A stretch of DNA of 64,000 bases from positions 1 to 64,000 of the forward strand of contig NZ_JBQCYD010000010.1 in assembly GCF_052088025.1 (NCBI RefSeq), written 5' to 3'. The position numbers and the translations under genes are program-made. Origin of the DNA: Anaeromonas sp052088025. GTDB taxonomy: Bacteria > Bacillota > Clostridia > Tissierellales > SIT17. Under the pieces are notes generated by a model. That model made no database searches, had not been told where the DNA came from, and saw nothing but the letters and a program-made list of their open reading frames with translations. This document shows positions 31,926 to 39,890 of the stretch, in pieces. How positions within the stretch are numbered: the first letter of the stretch is position 1; the number at the start of each line of letters is the position of its first letter.

Positions 31926-33158
31926 TTACTCATTGTTTTTTATAACTTCACTGTATTTAATTTTCTTTCCGTCTCTTAAAAGATATACTTCCTTTTCTGT
32001 CCCTACTTTTTCTATATACCTTTTAACAATTACATCTGTATATTTCTCATCAAGTTCTATAGTATGGCATATTCTATTAGTTTCTTCACAAGCAATAAGT
32101 GTAGAACCACTTCCTCCAAAGGGATCTAAAACTATACAATTACTCATGCTACTATTTTGTATTGGATAAGCACACAGTGCTACTGGCTTCATTGTTGGAT
32201 GTAGTTCATTCTTTGAAGGCCTATCGAAATTCCATATTGTACTTTGCTTTCTATCAGAGTACCATCTATGTCTTCCATCTTTTCTCCAGCCAAAAAGAAC
32301 AGGTTCATGTTTCCACTGATATGGACTTCTTCCAAGAACTAGACTTTGCTTGGCCCAGATACATACTCCAGAGAGATAAAACCCAGCATCTATAAAAGCT
32401 TTTCTAAAATTAAGTCCTTCTGTATCTGCATGAAATACATATATTGAAGCATCCTTTTCCATTACATTAAACATATTTTTAAAAGAAGATAAAAGAAAAC
32501 TATAAAAATCTTTATCTTTCATATCATCATTTTGAATTGTCCCAGCTTTAGATTCATAGGCAACATTATATGGGGGATCTGTTACTGTTAGATTTGCTTT
32601 CTTTCCATCCATTAAAATTTTATATGTTTCTTCATCTGTACTATCACCACAAATAAGTCTGTGCCTACCGAGTAGCCATAAGTCTCCTTGCTTAGATATT
32701 GCCGGCTCTTTTAATTCTTCATCAACATCAAAATCATCTTCTTCAACATCTTTATCATGAAGCTGACTAAACATCTCATCTAGTTCTGGTGGCTCAAATC
32801 CAGTAAATTCTATATCGAAATTTGAATCCTTTAAATCATCAATCAAATCTTTTAATAGAGCTGCATCCCAAGATCCGCTGATTTTATTAAGAGCTATATT
32901 CAATGCCTTCTCTTTCGTTTTATCTATTTCAATTACTACACAATCAACTTCTGTAAAACCTAAATCTCTTAATACTTTTAATCTTTGATGCCCGCCAATT
33001 ATAGTATCATCCGAGTTTATTATTATTGGATCTACATATCCAAACTCAGTAATACTATTTTTTATTTTTTCATATTCTTTATCTCCAGGCTTTAAATCTT
33101 TTCTCGGATTGTACTCAGCTGGTGTTAATTTATTTATATCTCTTTTTTCAAATTTCAT
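31926..33158 (-). CDS. DNA methyltransferase with N-terminal ParB-like domain
   Basis: About 410 residues. Residues 1-100 are a ParB/sulfiredoxin-like domain (LTPAEYNPRKDLKPGDKEYE, then TIIGGHQRLKVLRDLG). The catalytic part is a beta-class N4/N6 methylase: the order is motif IV NLTVTDPPYNVAY (about residue 190) before motif I VLDPFGGSGSTLIACEETNR. No matching restriction enzyme is visible, so it is an orphan phage methylase that may protect phage DNA or mark the packaging region. The ATG at 33158 has TGGAGTGAAGAAA upstream and overlaps the preceding gene. Confidence 0.92.
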   Translation of the reverse strand: MKFEKRDINKLTPAEYNPRKDLKPGDKEYEKIKNSITEFGYVDPIIINSDDTIIGGHQRLKVLRDLGFTEVDCVVIEIDKTKEKALNIALNKISGSWDAALLKDLIDDLKDSNFDIEFTGFEPPELDEMFSQLHDKDVEEDDFDVDEELKEPAISKQGDLWLLGRHRLICGDSTDEETYKILMDGKKANLTVTDPPYNVAYESKAGTIQNDDMKDKDFYSFLLSSFKNMFNVMEKDASIYVFHADTEGLNFRKAFIDAGFYLSGVCIWAKQSLVLGRSPYQWKHEPVLFGWRKDGRHRWYSDRKQSTIWNFDRPSKNELHPTMKPVALCAYPIQNSSMSNCIVLDPFGGSGSTLIACEETNRICHTIELDEKYTDVIVKRYIEKVGTEKEVYLLRDGKKIKYSEVIKNNE

Positions 33159-33585
33159 TTTCTTCACTCCAAAATCTATATTTTATGTAGCAATCATGGC
33201 TACAGAATTTTCTTTTCTTATTTCCATAAACACTAAATTCTTCTCCGCAATAAAGGCAAGTGTGTTTATATGTTGAAGCTTCTCTTTGAACTGTTTTATC
33301 TTGATTTTCTTTCCACCAAGTTCTCCTGCATTTATCTGAACAGTATTTTCTAGGTCTACCTTTATTTTTGACTTTCATAAATTTACCGCAGTTAAGACAG
33401 AGAAGTTTTTTATCTTTCATCACTTCGATATTTAAACTAACTATCTTCCCATTTCCACCTAAGTTATTTCTTCTGCAAAAGGATCTAACTGTATCTCTGG
33501 TTAACCCTAGCATAGTTCCTATGGCTTTATATCCTAGACCTTCTTTTCTTAATTTGTATATTTCTTGTCTTTCATAATCAGTCAT
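33148..33585 (-). CDS. HTH plus double zinc-ribbon DNA-binding protein
   Basis: A 145-residue protein. The N-terminus is a helix-turn-helix of sigma/resolvase type (LRKEGLGYKAIGTMLGLTRD, TVRSFCRRNNL). It is followed by two similar zinc ribbons, CLNCGKFMKV...RKYCSDKCRRTWW and CLYCGEEFSV...RKFCSHDCYIKYR. It is common in Firmicute prophages and ICEs; a role as a DNA-binding regulator or helper of the adjacent methylase is inferred. AGGAAGTG lies before the ATG. Confidence 0.7.
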   Translation of the reverse strand: MTDYERQEIYKLRKEGLGYKAIGTMLGLTRDTVRSFCRRNNLGGNGKIVSLNIEVMKDKKLLCLNCGKFMKVKNKGRPRKYCSDKCRRTWWKENQDKTVQREASTYKHTCLYCGEEFSVYGNKKRKFCSHDCYIKYRFWSEENEI

Positions 33586-33622
33586 AAGAATTCACTTCCT
33601 ATATTTGTGTAAATATATATAA

Positions 33623-33672
33623 GCATAAAAAGCTCATAGCCTATGGGGTGTAAAGGCTACAAGCTTTTTATG
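33623..33672. terminator. Bidirectional hairpin before the cos-like region
   Basis: CATAAAAAGCT at the left pairs with AGCTTTTTATG at the right, and inside TAGCC pairs with GGCTA. A/U ends allow termination in either direction. Confidence 0.65.
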
Positions 33673-33682
33673 GAGTTTTTTT

Positions 33683-33881
33683 ATACTATTTGGCAAAATA
33701 AAAACCACTATCAAATGTAGTGGTTACAATACTTACAGATATATTTTTTATATTTTCTACACCCCCACCCCTTTAATTGTGCGAAATCACACGCGTTAGG
33801 GGGCGGCGGTCCTGATGTGTTAAAGTTGTAGAGATTAGATACCCCCTACCCTAGAGAGTTTTTAGTTTCGCCAAATAGTAT
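33683..33881. other. GC-rich cos-like region bounded by 12-bp inverted repeats
   Basis: This 200-base stretch contains no gene. Arms ATACTATTTGGC (33683-33694) and GCCAAATAGTAT (33870-33881) enclose a local hairpin (CCACTA...TAGTGG), a C-run (CACCCCCACCCC near 33770), ACGCGTTAGGGGGCGGCGG at 33791-33809 and ACCCCCTACCC near 33841. These GC blocks are extreme for the surrounding DNA. Downstream of HNH and upstream of the structural genes is where HK97-type phages carry cos, so packaging or cutting here is likely, though not proven. From 33882 to 34037 I see only AT-rich DNA. Confidence 0.5.
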
Positions 33882-34037
33882 AGCAAAAGTGATACACTTT
33901 ATTAGATTTTTAATACTATTACGCGTAAATAAAAAATAATTATAAGTCTATAATCATTGTAACTACTGATGTATAGAGGTTTGTTTTTAATATATTATTT
34001 GATTTGAACCCCCAGTGAGGAGGGTTGTGTTTTGTTT

Positions 34038-34385
34038 TTAGTATTTATATTCTTCATACCTATCCTCTGTCATCGTCTTCTTATCATGGCAGCTCTTACA
34101 TAAGGCTTGCCAGTTACTTTCATCCCAGAATAGTTTTTTGTCTCCTCTATGTGGAGTGATGTGGTCTACCACTGCAGCTTCAATAAGTTTACCATCTTCA
34201 AGGCACTGGACACACAGTGGATTAGCTTTAAGAAATCTTCTCCTAGCTTTTCTCCATCTACTATCGTATCCTCTCCTTCTTGCACTCTTTCTTTCATATA
34301 GCTTCTTATGTTCCTCACAGAATCTCTTGTCAGTTAGTTCAGGACACCCTGGATGCTTACAAGGTTTCAGTGGTTTTCTTGGCAT
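34038..34385 (-). CDS. HNH endonuclease
   Basis: A 115-residue HNH nuclease. C-x4-C...C-x2-H at the N-terminus (PCKHPGCPELTDKRFCEEH) forms a zinc knuckle; the HNH core is VVDHITPHRGDKKLFWDESN, then WQALCKSCHDKKT. In HK97-like phages the HNH protein acts with the terminase to cut cos. It lies immediately before the GC-rich region, supporting that role. GGAAGGTGA precedes the ATG. Confidence 0.92.
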   Translation of the reverse strand: MPRKPLKPCKHPGCPELTDKRFCEEHKKLYERKSARRRGYDSRWRKARRRFLKANPLCVQCLEDGKLIEAAVVDHITPHRGDKKLFWDESNWQALCKSCHDKKTMTEDRYEEYKY

Positions 34386-34578
34386 TTGATTTCACCTTCC
34401 TTTTTCCATGAGGACATCCCGACCACGATATTCTTTTAAGCTTCCCTCCGTTTGGTGTTGTATTTAATAGGGCCTTATGGTACTGGCTCTTGGGGTTACT
34501 ACATTCATATGCATCCCACTTTGAATCTGATGCGTCTTTATCTACTTTAGCAAACCTACATGATATGCATTTAATCAT
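34357..34578 (-). CDS. Small Cys-rich phage protein
   Basis: A 73-residue protein with CISCRFAKV, AYECSNP and WSGCPHG, four cysteines and one histidine that could bind zinc. Such proteins are frequently encoded between replication and packaging genes in clostridial prophages, with no known function. TAGGAGGTAGCTT precedes the ATG, and the 3' end overlaps the HNH start by 29 bases. Confidence 0.68.
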   Translation of the reverse strand: MIKCISCRFAKVDKDASDSKWDAYECSNPKSQYHKALLNTTPNGGKLKRISWSGCPHGKRKVKSNAKKTTETL

Positions 34579-34604
34579 AAGCTACCTCCTAAAATTGGGC
34601 ATAG

Positions 34605-34636
34605 AAAAAGCCCTAAAGCTAAATGCTCTAAGGCTT
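34605..34636 (-). terminator. Terminator after higA
   Basis: Minus strand AGCCTTAGAGC-ATTTA-GCTTTAGGGCT followed by TTTTT. A near copy stands at 36311-36340, upstream of the higBA operon, so the toxin-antitoxin unit is bracketed by the same sequence. The interval 34640-34752 shows nothing else. Confidence 0.75.
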
Positions 34637-34752
34637 GATGTTATAAAAAATACGAGTTGGTGCAGGCACCCTCTCGCGAAAAACTATTAAGTTTTTGTTC
34701 CATACTATTTTATCATTTTTAATGCTTATCTCTGTCTTTATTTAAATCATTG

Positions 34753-35847
34753 TCACTGAACTTTCCCAATAATATCGTTTATATCAAATGGGGGTATTAA
34801 TTCTCGATGATGTTGATAGCCTACATATTGATCATATTGTAATCTACCTAGTAATACAAAGGGAGCTATCCCAATCTCCTCTGAGTATTCAACTATATTA
34901 CTTTTTAATTTACAATTATAGTTATCGATAAAAAACCTATACTGTTCCTCTGAAATCAAGTAATTACGGGCTTCCAAATCAGCTTCATCTTCTTGTTTGT
35001 CATTATCATAGCTAATATGAGATTTCTTGCCTGAATGGTTAATTAAATGAGCTAGCTCATGAAATAAAGTAAACCAAAACCCATCTGATCTTTTTCCCAT
35101 TCCACTTAAAGCTAAAATTGCTTTATCATTTCTCCAGATTGTAGCTCCACATATATATGTTTTAGGAATATAAGGTATTAAAAGTAAAACTATGCCACAT
35201 TCAGCACATAATCTTTGCATTTCTGGGAAAAATTCATCCGGTTGTTTCATAGTCATTTCTCTAAATATTGGTATTAAACTTTTAAGCTTTCTTCTATTAA
35301 ACTTATCTACATCAATATTTAATGCTTCTGTCTCAGCTCTTCTTATCCAAGCTAATACTCCCAAATCAGATATTTCCTTTATCTCCTTCTGTTTTCTAAA
35401 AGCAACACTATATGAAGGTTCCACAGAGCCTAGTTCAGCAACACCAAAGAAGCTCCTACAATTAAATACCCTTTCTCTTCTATCTGATGTTTCTTTTACC
35501 CATCCAAATTCACTCATCTCTTTATATGGTATATCTTTTAATTTATTTAAATCATCCGTTAGCTTCTCTTGTTCTTCTAATCTAGCTTTATTTAATTGAT
35601 AGTTAGTTTCTAAGTTCATCCAGAATTGTGCACTTGGCCCTATAACTGATTCTAACTTTAGAGCTGTATCATAGGTGATTGGAGCATTACCATTAAGAAT
35701 ATTACTTAAATGCTTTGTTGTTATATCTAATCTAGCTGCTAATTCTTTTTGATTCATACCTAAAAAAACCATATTCTCTCTGATAGTTTCTCCTGGAGCA
35801 ATAGCAATAGTAGGTATAAAATTATTATTATCTTTTTTGTTTGCCAT
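34753..35847 (-). CDS. higA: HigA-type antitoxin fused to ImmA/IrrE metallopeptidase domain
   Basis: A 364-residue protein. Residues 15-95 are the HigA/VapI helix-turn-helix (PGETIRENMVFLGMNQKELA, ITTKHLSNILNGNAPITYDT). The C-terminal half is an ImmA/IrrE domain with zinc motif FHELAHLINH (about residue 268) and a later acidic ligand EDEADLEARNYL. The antitoxin should neutralise HigB and repress the operon; the peptidase may couple it to stress. It overlaps the toxin gene by 20 bases, giving the toxin-first order of higBA operons. Confidence 0.9.
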   Translation of the reverse strand: MANKKDNNNFIPTIAIAPGETIRENMVFLGMNQKELAARLDITTKHLSNILNGNAPITYDTALKLESVIGPSAQFWMNLETNYQLNKARLEEQEKLTDDLNKLKDIPYKEMSEFGWVKETSDRRERVFNCRSFFGVAELGSVEPSYSVAFRKQKEIKEISDLGVLAWIRRAETEALNIDVDKFNRRKLKSLIPIFREMTMKQPDEFFPEMQRLCAECGIVLLLIPYIPKTYICGATIWRNDKAILALSGMGKRSDGFWFTLFHELAHLINHSGKKSHISYDNDKQEDEADLEARNYLISEEQYRFFIDNYNCKLKSNIVEYSEEIGIAPFVLLGRLQYDQYVGYQHHRELIPPFDINDIIGKVQ

Positions 35848-36166
35848 GGTAATCAGTCACCTCCTCAATTCTTACGATATCAATACTCTTTAATTCATTT
35901 AAATCTCCATTTTCTCCTAGAATAGGTTTAATAACTAATCTAAAAGGGTGGACTAAATTTATAGCATATTCATCTGATCTTGTTCCCTTTAGCCTATGAA
36001 GTCTAGCCGATGGAATATACTGAATATCTAATAAGCTAGTTGCTGCTAGTAATTCTGATACTCTTTGAGTTAGCTTTATTCCAATATCTTTTCCATATTG
36101 CTTCTGTGCTTTTTTAGGATTTTCGCACTGTTTTTTAAGCTTTTGTGTTCTATATTCTACTTTCAT
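35828..36166 (-). CDS. higB: HigB/RelE-family toxin
   Basis: A 112-residue RelE/HigB-fold toxin: YRTQKLKKQCENPKKAQKQY at the N-terminus, SARLHRLKGTRSDEYAINLV and HPFRLVIKP in the core, where the basic residues contact ribosome-bound mRNA. It would cleave mRNA during translation. The ATG has no ribosome site; a TATAAT-like box ends at the ATG and another lies just upstream, so the message may be leaderless. The operator at 36202-36216 lies upstream. Confidence 0.87.
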   Translation of the reverse strand: MKVEYRTQKLKKQCENPKKAQKQYGKDIGIKLTQRVSELLAATSLLDIQYIPSARLHRLKGTRSDEYAINLVHPFRLVIKPILGENGDLNELKSIDIVRIEEVTDYHGKQKR

Positions 36167-36167
36167 T

Positions 36168-36216
36168 ATATGTTATTATACCCCCAATGTCAATAAATTA
36201 TTAACCTATCAGGTTA
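36168..36216 (-). promoter_or_regulatory. higBA promoter and operator
   Basis: TTGACA lies at about 36189-36194 on the minus strand, with TATAAT boxes 8 and 17 bases further; the second overlaps the toxin ATG. The palindrome TAACCT-GAT-AGGTTA (36202-36216, 6-bp arms) is a likely HigA operator. From 36217 to 36310 the DNA is AT-rich without features. Confidence 0.6.
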
Positions 36217-36310
36217 TTTTTTGCATTCCGATTCTAAGGTTATAATAACAATATACTATTAATCGATACTTTTTACAAATAAAATATCTTTTTTTGAAGA
36301 ATAAACACAG

Positions 36311-36340
36311 AAAAAGCCCTAAAGCAAATTCTCTAAGGCT
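36311..36340 (-). terminator. Terminator upstream of higBA
   Basis: Near copy of the terminator at 34605-34636 (AAAAAGCCCTAAAGC...CTCTAAGGCT on the plus strand). It ends the unit of the small zinc protein, whose stop codon it overlaps. Confidence 0.7.
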
Positions 36341-36500
36341 ATCCATATCTTTCTTTTTTTATTCTTTTATAGACTTCTTTTAATTCTGGTGGCATCTTCT
36401 TATAAGATTCCACCATTCGAATATGATATTTACAGTATGTGCTGTGCCTTTCAGCTTCCATTCTGCATCCATCATATTCACATATCCTTATCTTTTTCAC
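36339..36500 (-). CDS. Small C2-type zinc-finger phage protein
   Basis: A 53-residue protein starting at a GTG with AGGAG eight bases upstream. KKIRICEYDGCRMEAERHST followed by YCKYHIRMVES gives C-x4-C-x7-H-x3-C-x2-H, a probable zinc site; the tail is basic (KEVYKRIKKERYG). It is too short for common gene callers. It probably ends the replication operon; function unknown. Confidence 0.6.
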   Translation of the reverse strand: MKKIRICEYDGCRMEAERHSTYCKYHIRMVESYKKMPPELKEVYKRIKKERYG

Positions 36501-36605
36501 TTCTATCGCTCCTATAAAAAAATAGCCCGACAGAATTAACTGGGGCTATTTGAATATCAATTATTAATTTTCTATACATCTTTACACTTTATACTATAAC
36601 ACTCA

Positions 36606-37049
36606 TCAACCCCTCTGTCTAGTCGCATTAGGTCGCATTTTTAAAACCTCATCAACCTCCTTTAAAGCTTTCTTATGGTTTCTAAATACCGTACTTCTAT
36701 CGTACCCCATAGCTGTTACTATATCTTCCCACTCTTTTCCTGTTATATATCTCATTTTAAGAATTAATCTATATCTTATATCCTTTACCTGTTTAATAGT
36801 TCCTGTTATTTCCTTTTTCAAATCAACATATTCATCTATGTCATCATTTATCTCATTACTTAAGTCTATTAGTCTTACAGTTGCATCTTCCATAGAGCTT
36901 ATAGTAACTTTTCCTCCTGATACCTTTTCCTGAGTAAAATCTACAGTAGTCCTTTTAGCTAGTGCTTCTATTTCTTCTTTTTGCTCTAGCTTATTATTTA
37001 TAACTCTATTAAGCCATAAAGCTTGAGATAGATATTCTTTAGCCTCCAT
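36606..37049 (-). CDS. DUF1492 / ArpU-like late transcription regulator
   Basis: A 147-residue protein. A coiled-coil N-terminal half (LSQALWLNRVINNKLEQKEE) precedes a sigma region-4-like HTH: LRYRLILKMRYI-type segment (IRYRLILKMRYITGKEWEDI) and VTAMGYDRSTVFRNHKKALK. The family occurs at the end of early phage regions and is thought to switch on late genes. GGAGGTGTAGCT lies before the ATG. The gene precedes the packaging module by 2.5 kb, with the TA cassette between. Confidence 0.82.
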   Translation of the reverse strand: MEAKEYLSQALWLNRVINNKLEQKEEIEALAKRTTVDFTQEKVSGGKVTISSMEDATVRLIDLSNEINDDIDEYVDLKKEITGTIKQVKDIRYRLILKMRYITGKEWEDIVTAMGYDRSTVFRNHKKALKEVDEVLKMRPNATRQRG

Positions 37050-37051
37050 AG

Positions 37052-37255
37052 CTACACCTCCAAATGAGTACCATAGTATTTCTCGGTGATATGCTCTTGT
37101 TTCTCCTTATCTAAGGACTTTATTCTTTTAATAACTTCTTCTTCATCTATTTTTAATTGTTCTTTGGTTTTATAAAATCCGCATTCTATTCCTCCACATT
37201 TTCTAATTTTTAAAGCTTTACATCTACCAATCTTATAAGCAAAACAGTTCTCCAT
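37052..37255 (-). CDS. Small Cys-rich phage protein
   Basis: A 67-residue protein: MENCFAYKIGRCKALKIRKC, GGIECGFYKTKEQL, then a charged helix. The four cysteines suggest a zinc site. It is a common accessory gene next to DUF1492 genes in clostridial phages; no function is known. AGGAGGAGA precedes the ATG, and the stop lies two bases from the next start. Confidence 0.68.
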   Translation of the reverse strand: MENCFAYKIGRCKALKIRKCGGIECGFYKTKEQLKIDEEEVIKRIKSLDKEKQEHITEKYYGTHLEV

Positions 37256-37656
37256 TATCTATCTCCTCCTATAGGTCTACAGTGTATATCATGGTATCTT
37301 ATTGGTATTTTCATTTCTTTAGCTTTTTCTATTTCTATAGACATTCCTGTAGATATTCTACTTCCAAACACCCATAATTCCTGACACTTTGAAAGAAGTA
37401 TCAGTCCCATTTCAAGTCCTAGTTGTCTTTCTTCATGCACGTCCTCATTTAAAAATCTAGGATACATGAGATGTGGTATTATTGGAACTTGTCTTTTACT
37501 TGTAGCGTATCTACCGTATCTTTTAGCTCTTATTGTGTTTACCTCAATATCTCCTTTATACGGACTACATATAAATACTATTTTCTTTTCATTTTCTATA
37601 TTTTTTATAGCTTCATGTGCTGTTGGATCTAAATATCCTTCATTGTTATATAACAT
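37255..37656 (-). CDS. DUF4406 / nucleoside 2-deoxyribosyltransferase-like protein
   Basis: A 133-residue protein with KKIVFICSPYKGDIEVNTIR at the N-terminus and PIIPHLMYPRFLNEDVHEER, CQELWVFGSRISTGMSIEIE in the second half. This is the nucleoside deoxyribosyltransferase/TIR-like small fold seen in phage DUF4406 and DUF7768 proteins, where a role in nucleotide metabolism is suspected. It overlaps the helicase gene by 11 bases. The S-P-Y...E catalytic pattern is only partly clear. Confidence 0.72.
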   Translation of the reverse strand: MLYNNEGYLDPTAHEAIKNIENEKKIVFICSPYKGDIEVNTIRAKRYGRYATSKRQVPIIPHLMYPRFLNEDVHEERQLGLEMGLILLSKCQELWVFGSRISTGMSIEIEKAKEMKIPIRYHDIHCRPIGGDR

Positions 37657-39010
37657 TTTCTTTTCCCCCTATTCTAGCTTTTACAGCTTTTAGTAGTTCT
37701 TCTTGGTTTATATGCTTTTTATCAAGTGCTCTCATTACATCTTCATCAACTGTTCCTTTTGATATTATGTGATGAATTATTACATTTTCCTTTTGTCCTT
37801 GTCTATGCAGTCTTGCATTGGCTTGTTGGTACAACTCTAAGCTCCATGTAAGTCCAAACCAGACTATAATGTTTCCTCCAGCTTGAAGATTAAGTCCATG
37901 TCCCGCTGAAGCTGGATGTGTTAGCATTACTTCTACTTTTCCTTTATTCCATTCATCAATATCTTTTCTAGTTTCAAGAACTCTTACATTTTTTAAGTGA
38001 TCTTTAATTCTATCTTTATCATGCTTGTACGAATAAAAGATTAATACTGGTTTTCCATTAGCAGCTTCTATTAATTCATCTAGTGCTTTAAGCTTTTCAT
38101 CGTGTATTACTTCTACTTCTCCATCCTCGTCATAGATAGCACCATTTGAAAATTGTAAAAGTTTATTAGTAAGTGCTGCAGCATTATTTGCTACTATGTC
38201 CGTTTCTTTAAGCGGTAGAAGTAAGTCTCTTTCAAGCCTTTTATATTTCTCTTTTATCTTTTCAGGAAGACTAATTTCTATTTTGTTATTAATTCTATCT
38301 GGCATATTGAGATAATCTTCAGCTTTCATGCTTACACATATATCTGATAGCTTTTGGTGTATTTCTTCTTTAGCATATTCTCTTGGCTTGTATGAAAAGA
38401 CTACGTGTTGGTTTCTCTTGTCTGGTAAGAAGTATTTATCCCTATAGCTTGTTACAGTTCTTCCAAGTCTCTCCCCACCATCAAGCAGGTAAACTTGAGC
38501 CCATAGATCCAGTAGACTATTTGGACTTGGGGTTCCAGTAAGGCCCACTACTCTTTTCATGCAAGGTCTAATTTTCTTTAATGCTTTAAATCTTGCAGCT
38601 CTATGAGATTTAAAACTTGATAGTTCATCTATTACTACCATGTCAAATGGCCAATCTTTACCAAGCATATCTACAAGCCATTTCACATTTTCTCTATTTA
38701 TAATATAGATGTCAGCCTTTGCATTAAGTGCTTCTATCCTTTTCTTTTTATTTCCAAGCACCTTTGATATTTTAAGGTCCTTTAAATGATCCCACTTATA
38801 TAATTCAGCATCCCAGGTAGATTCTGCTACTCTAAGTGGTGCTATTACTAAAACTTTTGCTATATCAAAGTAATCAAACATTAAATCAAATATAGCTGTT
38901 AGAGTAATTACTGTTTTTCCTAAGCCCATATCTAAAAACAGACCTGACTTTTTATTTTCTATTATAAAATCTTTAGCAAATGCTTGATAGCTGTGTGGCT
39001 TATATTTCAT
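37646..39010 (-). CDS. SNF2-type helicase (phage DEAD/DEAH)
   Basis: A 454-residue helicase. Motif I is SGLFLDMGLGKTVITLTA (about residue 31), motif II MVVIDELSSFKSH (D-E-L-S), motif III VVGLTGTPSPNSLLDLWAQV, and motifs V/VI LTHPASAGHGLNLQAGG and YQQANARLHRQGQKENV. It belongs to the compact SNF2 family of phage replication modules, which moves along double-stranded DNA using ATP and is often encoded with a VRR-NUC nuclease, as here. It overlaps both neighbouring genes by a few bases. Confidence 0.93.
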   Translation of the reverse strand: MKYKPHSYQAFAKDFIIENKKSGLFLDMGLGKTVITLTAIFDLMFDYFDIAKVLVIAPLRVAESTWDAELYKWDHLKDLKISKVLGNKKKRIEALNAKADIYIINRENVKWLVDMLGKDWPFDMVVIDELSSFKSHRAARFKALKKIRPCMKRVVGLTGTPSPNSLLDLWAQVYLLDGGERLGRTVTSYRDKYFLPDKRNQHVVFSYKPREYAKEEIHQKLSDICVSMKAEDYLNMPDRINNKIEISLPEKIKEKYKRLERDLLLPLKETDIVANNAAALTNKLLQFSNGAIYDEDGEVEVIHDEKLKALDELIEAANGKPVLIFYSYKHDKDRIKDHLKNVRVLETRKDIDEWNKGKVEVMLTHPASAGHGLNLQAGGNIIVWFGLTWSLELYQQANARLHRQGQKENVIIHHIISKGTVDEDVMRALDKKHINQEELLKAVKARIGGKENVI

Positions 39011-39285
39011 CTCATCACATCCCGGAGGAATTCATCTATTCTTTTATATGAATCTATTACATAGACTTTAAATCCTAAGTTTTCTAGTTGCCTTTTTCTT
39101 TTAAGTTGAAGGGGTCTTAAGGTTTTACCTGGTGCTTTTAGTTCTACAAAGTATAATCTGCCTCCCGGAAGAAGCACCAGTCTGTCTGGTACTCCACTCA
39201 TTCCAGGAGAGGTGAACTTTAAGCTAATACCACCAAACTTCTCTACTTCCCTTTTTAGTCTTTTTTCTATTTTACTTTCTAACAT
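39007..39285 (-). CDS. VRR-NUC domain nuclease
   Basis: A 92-residue stand-alone VRR-NUC (PD-(D/E)XK) protein: SPGMSGVPDRLVLLPGGRLY contains the catalytic Asp, FVELKAPGKTLRPLQLKRKR the E-x-K. In phages these nucleases accompany SNF2 helicases and may act as Holliday-junction or structure-specific enzymes. It overlaps the helicase start and the upstream gene. Confidence 0.92.
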   Translation of the reverse strand: MLESKIEKRLKREVEKFGGISLKFTSPGMSGVPDRLVLLPGGRLYFVELKAPGKTLRPLQLKRKRQLENLGFKVYVIDSYKRIDEFLRDVMR

Positions 39286-39616
39286 TTTTATCGGGCCTTA
39301 ATACCATAGGAAGCCAGCGTTCAATCTTGTAATCTCTAATATTCTTGGCCACTGGTATTGTTAGTCCATTACCATCTATAAAGTAGATTAGTGTATGAGT
39401 AGTTTGAAGGCATATATCTCTATTTGTAACTATTTCTTCTAATATTTCTACAGCTTCCTCACTCCACTCTGCCCATATAACTAAGTTGTGGTATTTTGGA
39501 TGTCTGATAACTTTACTCCCTTTATAGTCAAATTTATGTTCATCAAATATCCTTTCTACCTCTAGAAAACTTACAAAATCGTCTTTGAATATCTTTTCTA
39601 TAATCTTATCTATCAT
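39272..39616 (-). CDS. Hypothetical phage replication-module protein
   Basis: A 114-residue protein that I do not recognise with certainty. It starts with a helix (IIEKIFKDDFVSFLEVERIF), has a short beta region YHNLVIWAEWSEEAVEILEE, and ends with RDYKIERWLPMVLRPDKNVR. Similar proteins of this size stand between the primase and the VRR-NUC gene in clostridial prophages. GAGGAGGAAATAAAATA precedes the ATG. The 3' end overlaps the VRR-NUC gene by 14 bases. Confidence 0.6.
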   Translation of the reverse strand: MIDKIIEKIFKDDFVSFLEVERIFDEHKFDYKGSKVIRHPKYHNLVIWAEWSEEAVEILEEIVTNRDICLQTTHTLIYFIDGNGLTIPVAKNIRDYKIERWLPMVLRPDKNVRK

Positions 39617-39643
39617 TATTTTATTTCCTCCTCATTTCAAATG

Positions 39644-39890
39644 GGTAGACGGTGGACAGGGTTTAAAATTATTTATATATAACCCTTGTTTATAGAATCT
39701 ATATACTCTCTATACTCTTATATTTCTTTTTTTATCTAATAAGTATAAAAAGGTGTCCACCTCGTCCACTATATTGATAAATGAACATTTGCCTTGTCAT
39801 TTTTCTTGTCCACCTACCCGTCCCCAGTCGTCCACTTTTAATAATAGGGGTGGACGGGTTGACAGATATTTTTTAGGCTAGTCGTCCACT
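39644..39890. other. Iteron-like GTGGAC array, candidate replication origin
   Basis: In 250 bases between the primase and the next gene the heptamer-like unit GTGGAC(G/A) occurs seven times on both strands: GGTGGACAGG 39651, the inverted pair GGTGTCCACC 39752, CGTCCACT 39763, TTGTCCACC 39806, GTCGTCCACT 39827, GGTGGACGGG 39849 and GTCGTCCACT 39881. AT-rich DNA (39665-39750) lies beside the units. P4-type primase/helicases bind short iterons at their origin, so this is a plausible origin. Confidence 0.5.

Noticed and set aside
31538..31945. 135-codon plus-strand open frame
   Set aside because: It crosses the amidoligase paralogue, the 35-bp motif and a terminator on the other strand; no ribosome site, shadow frame.
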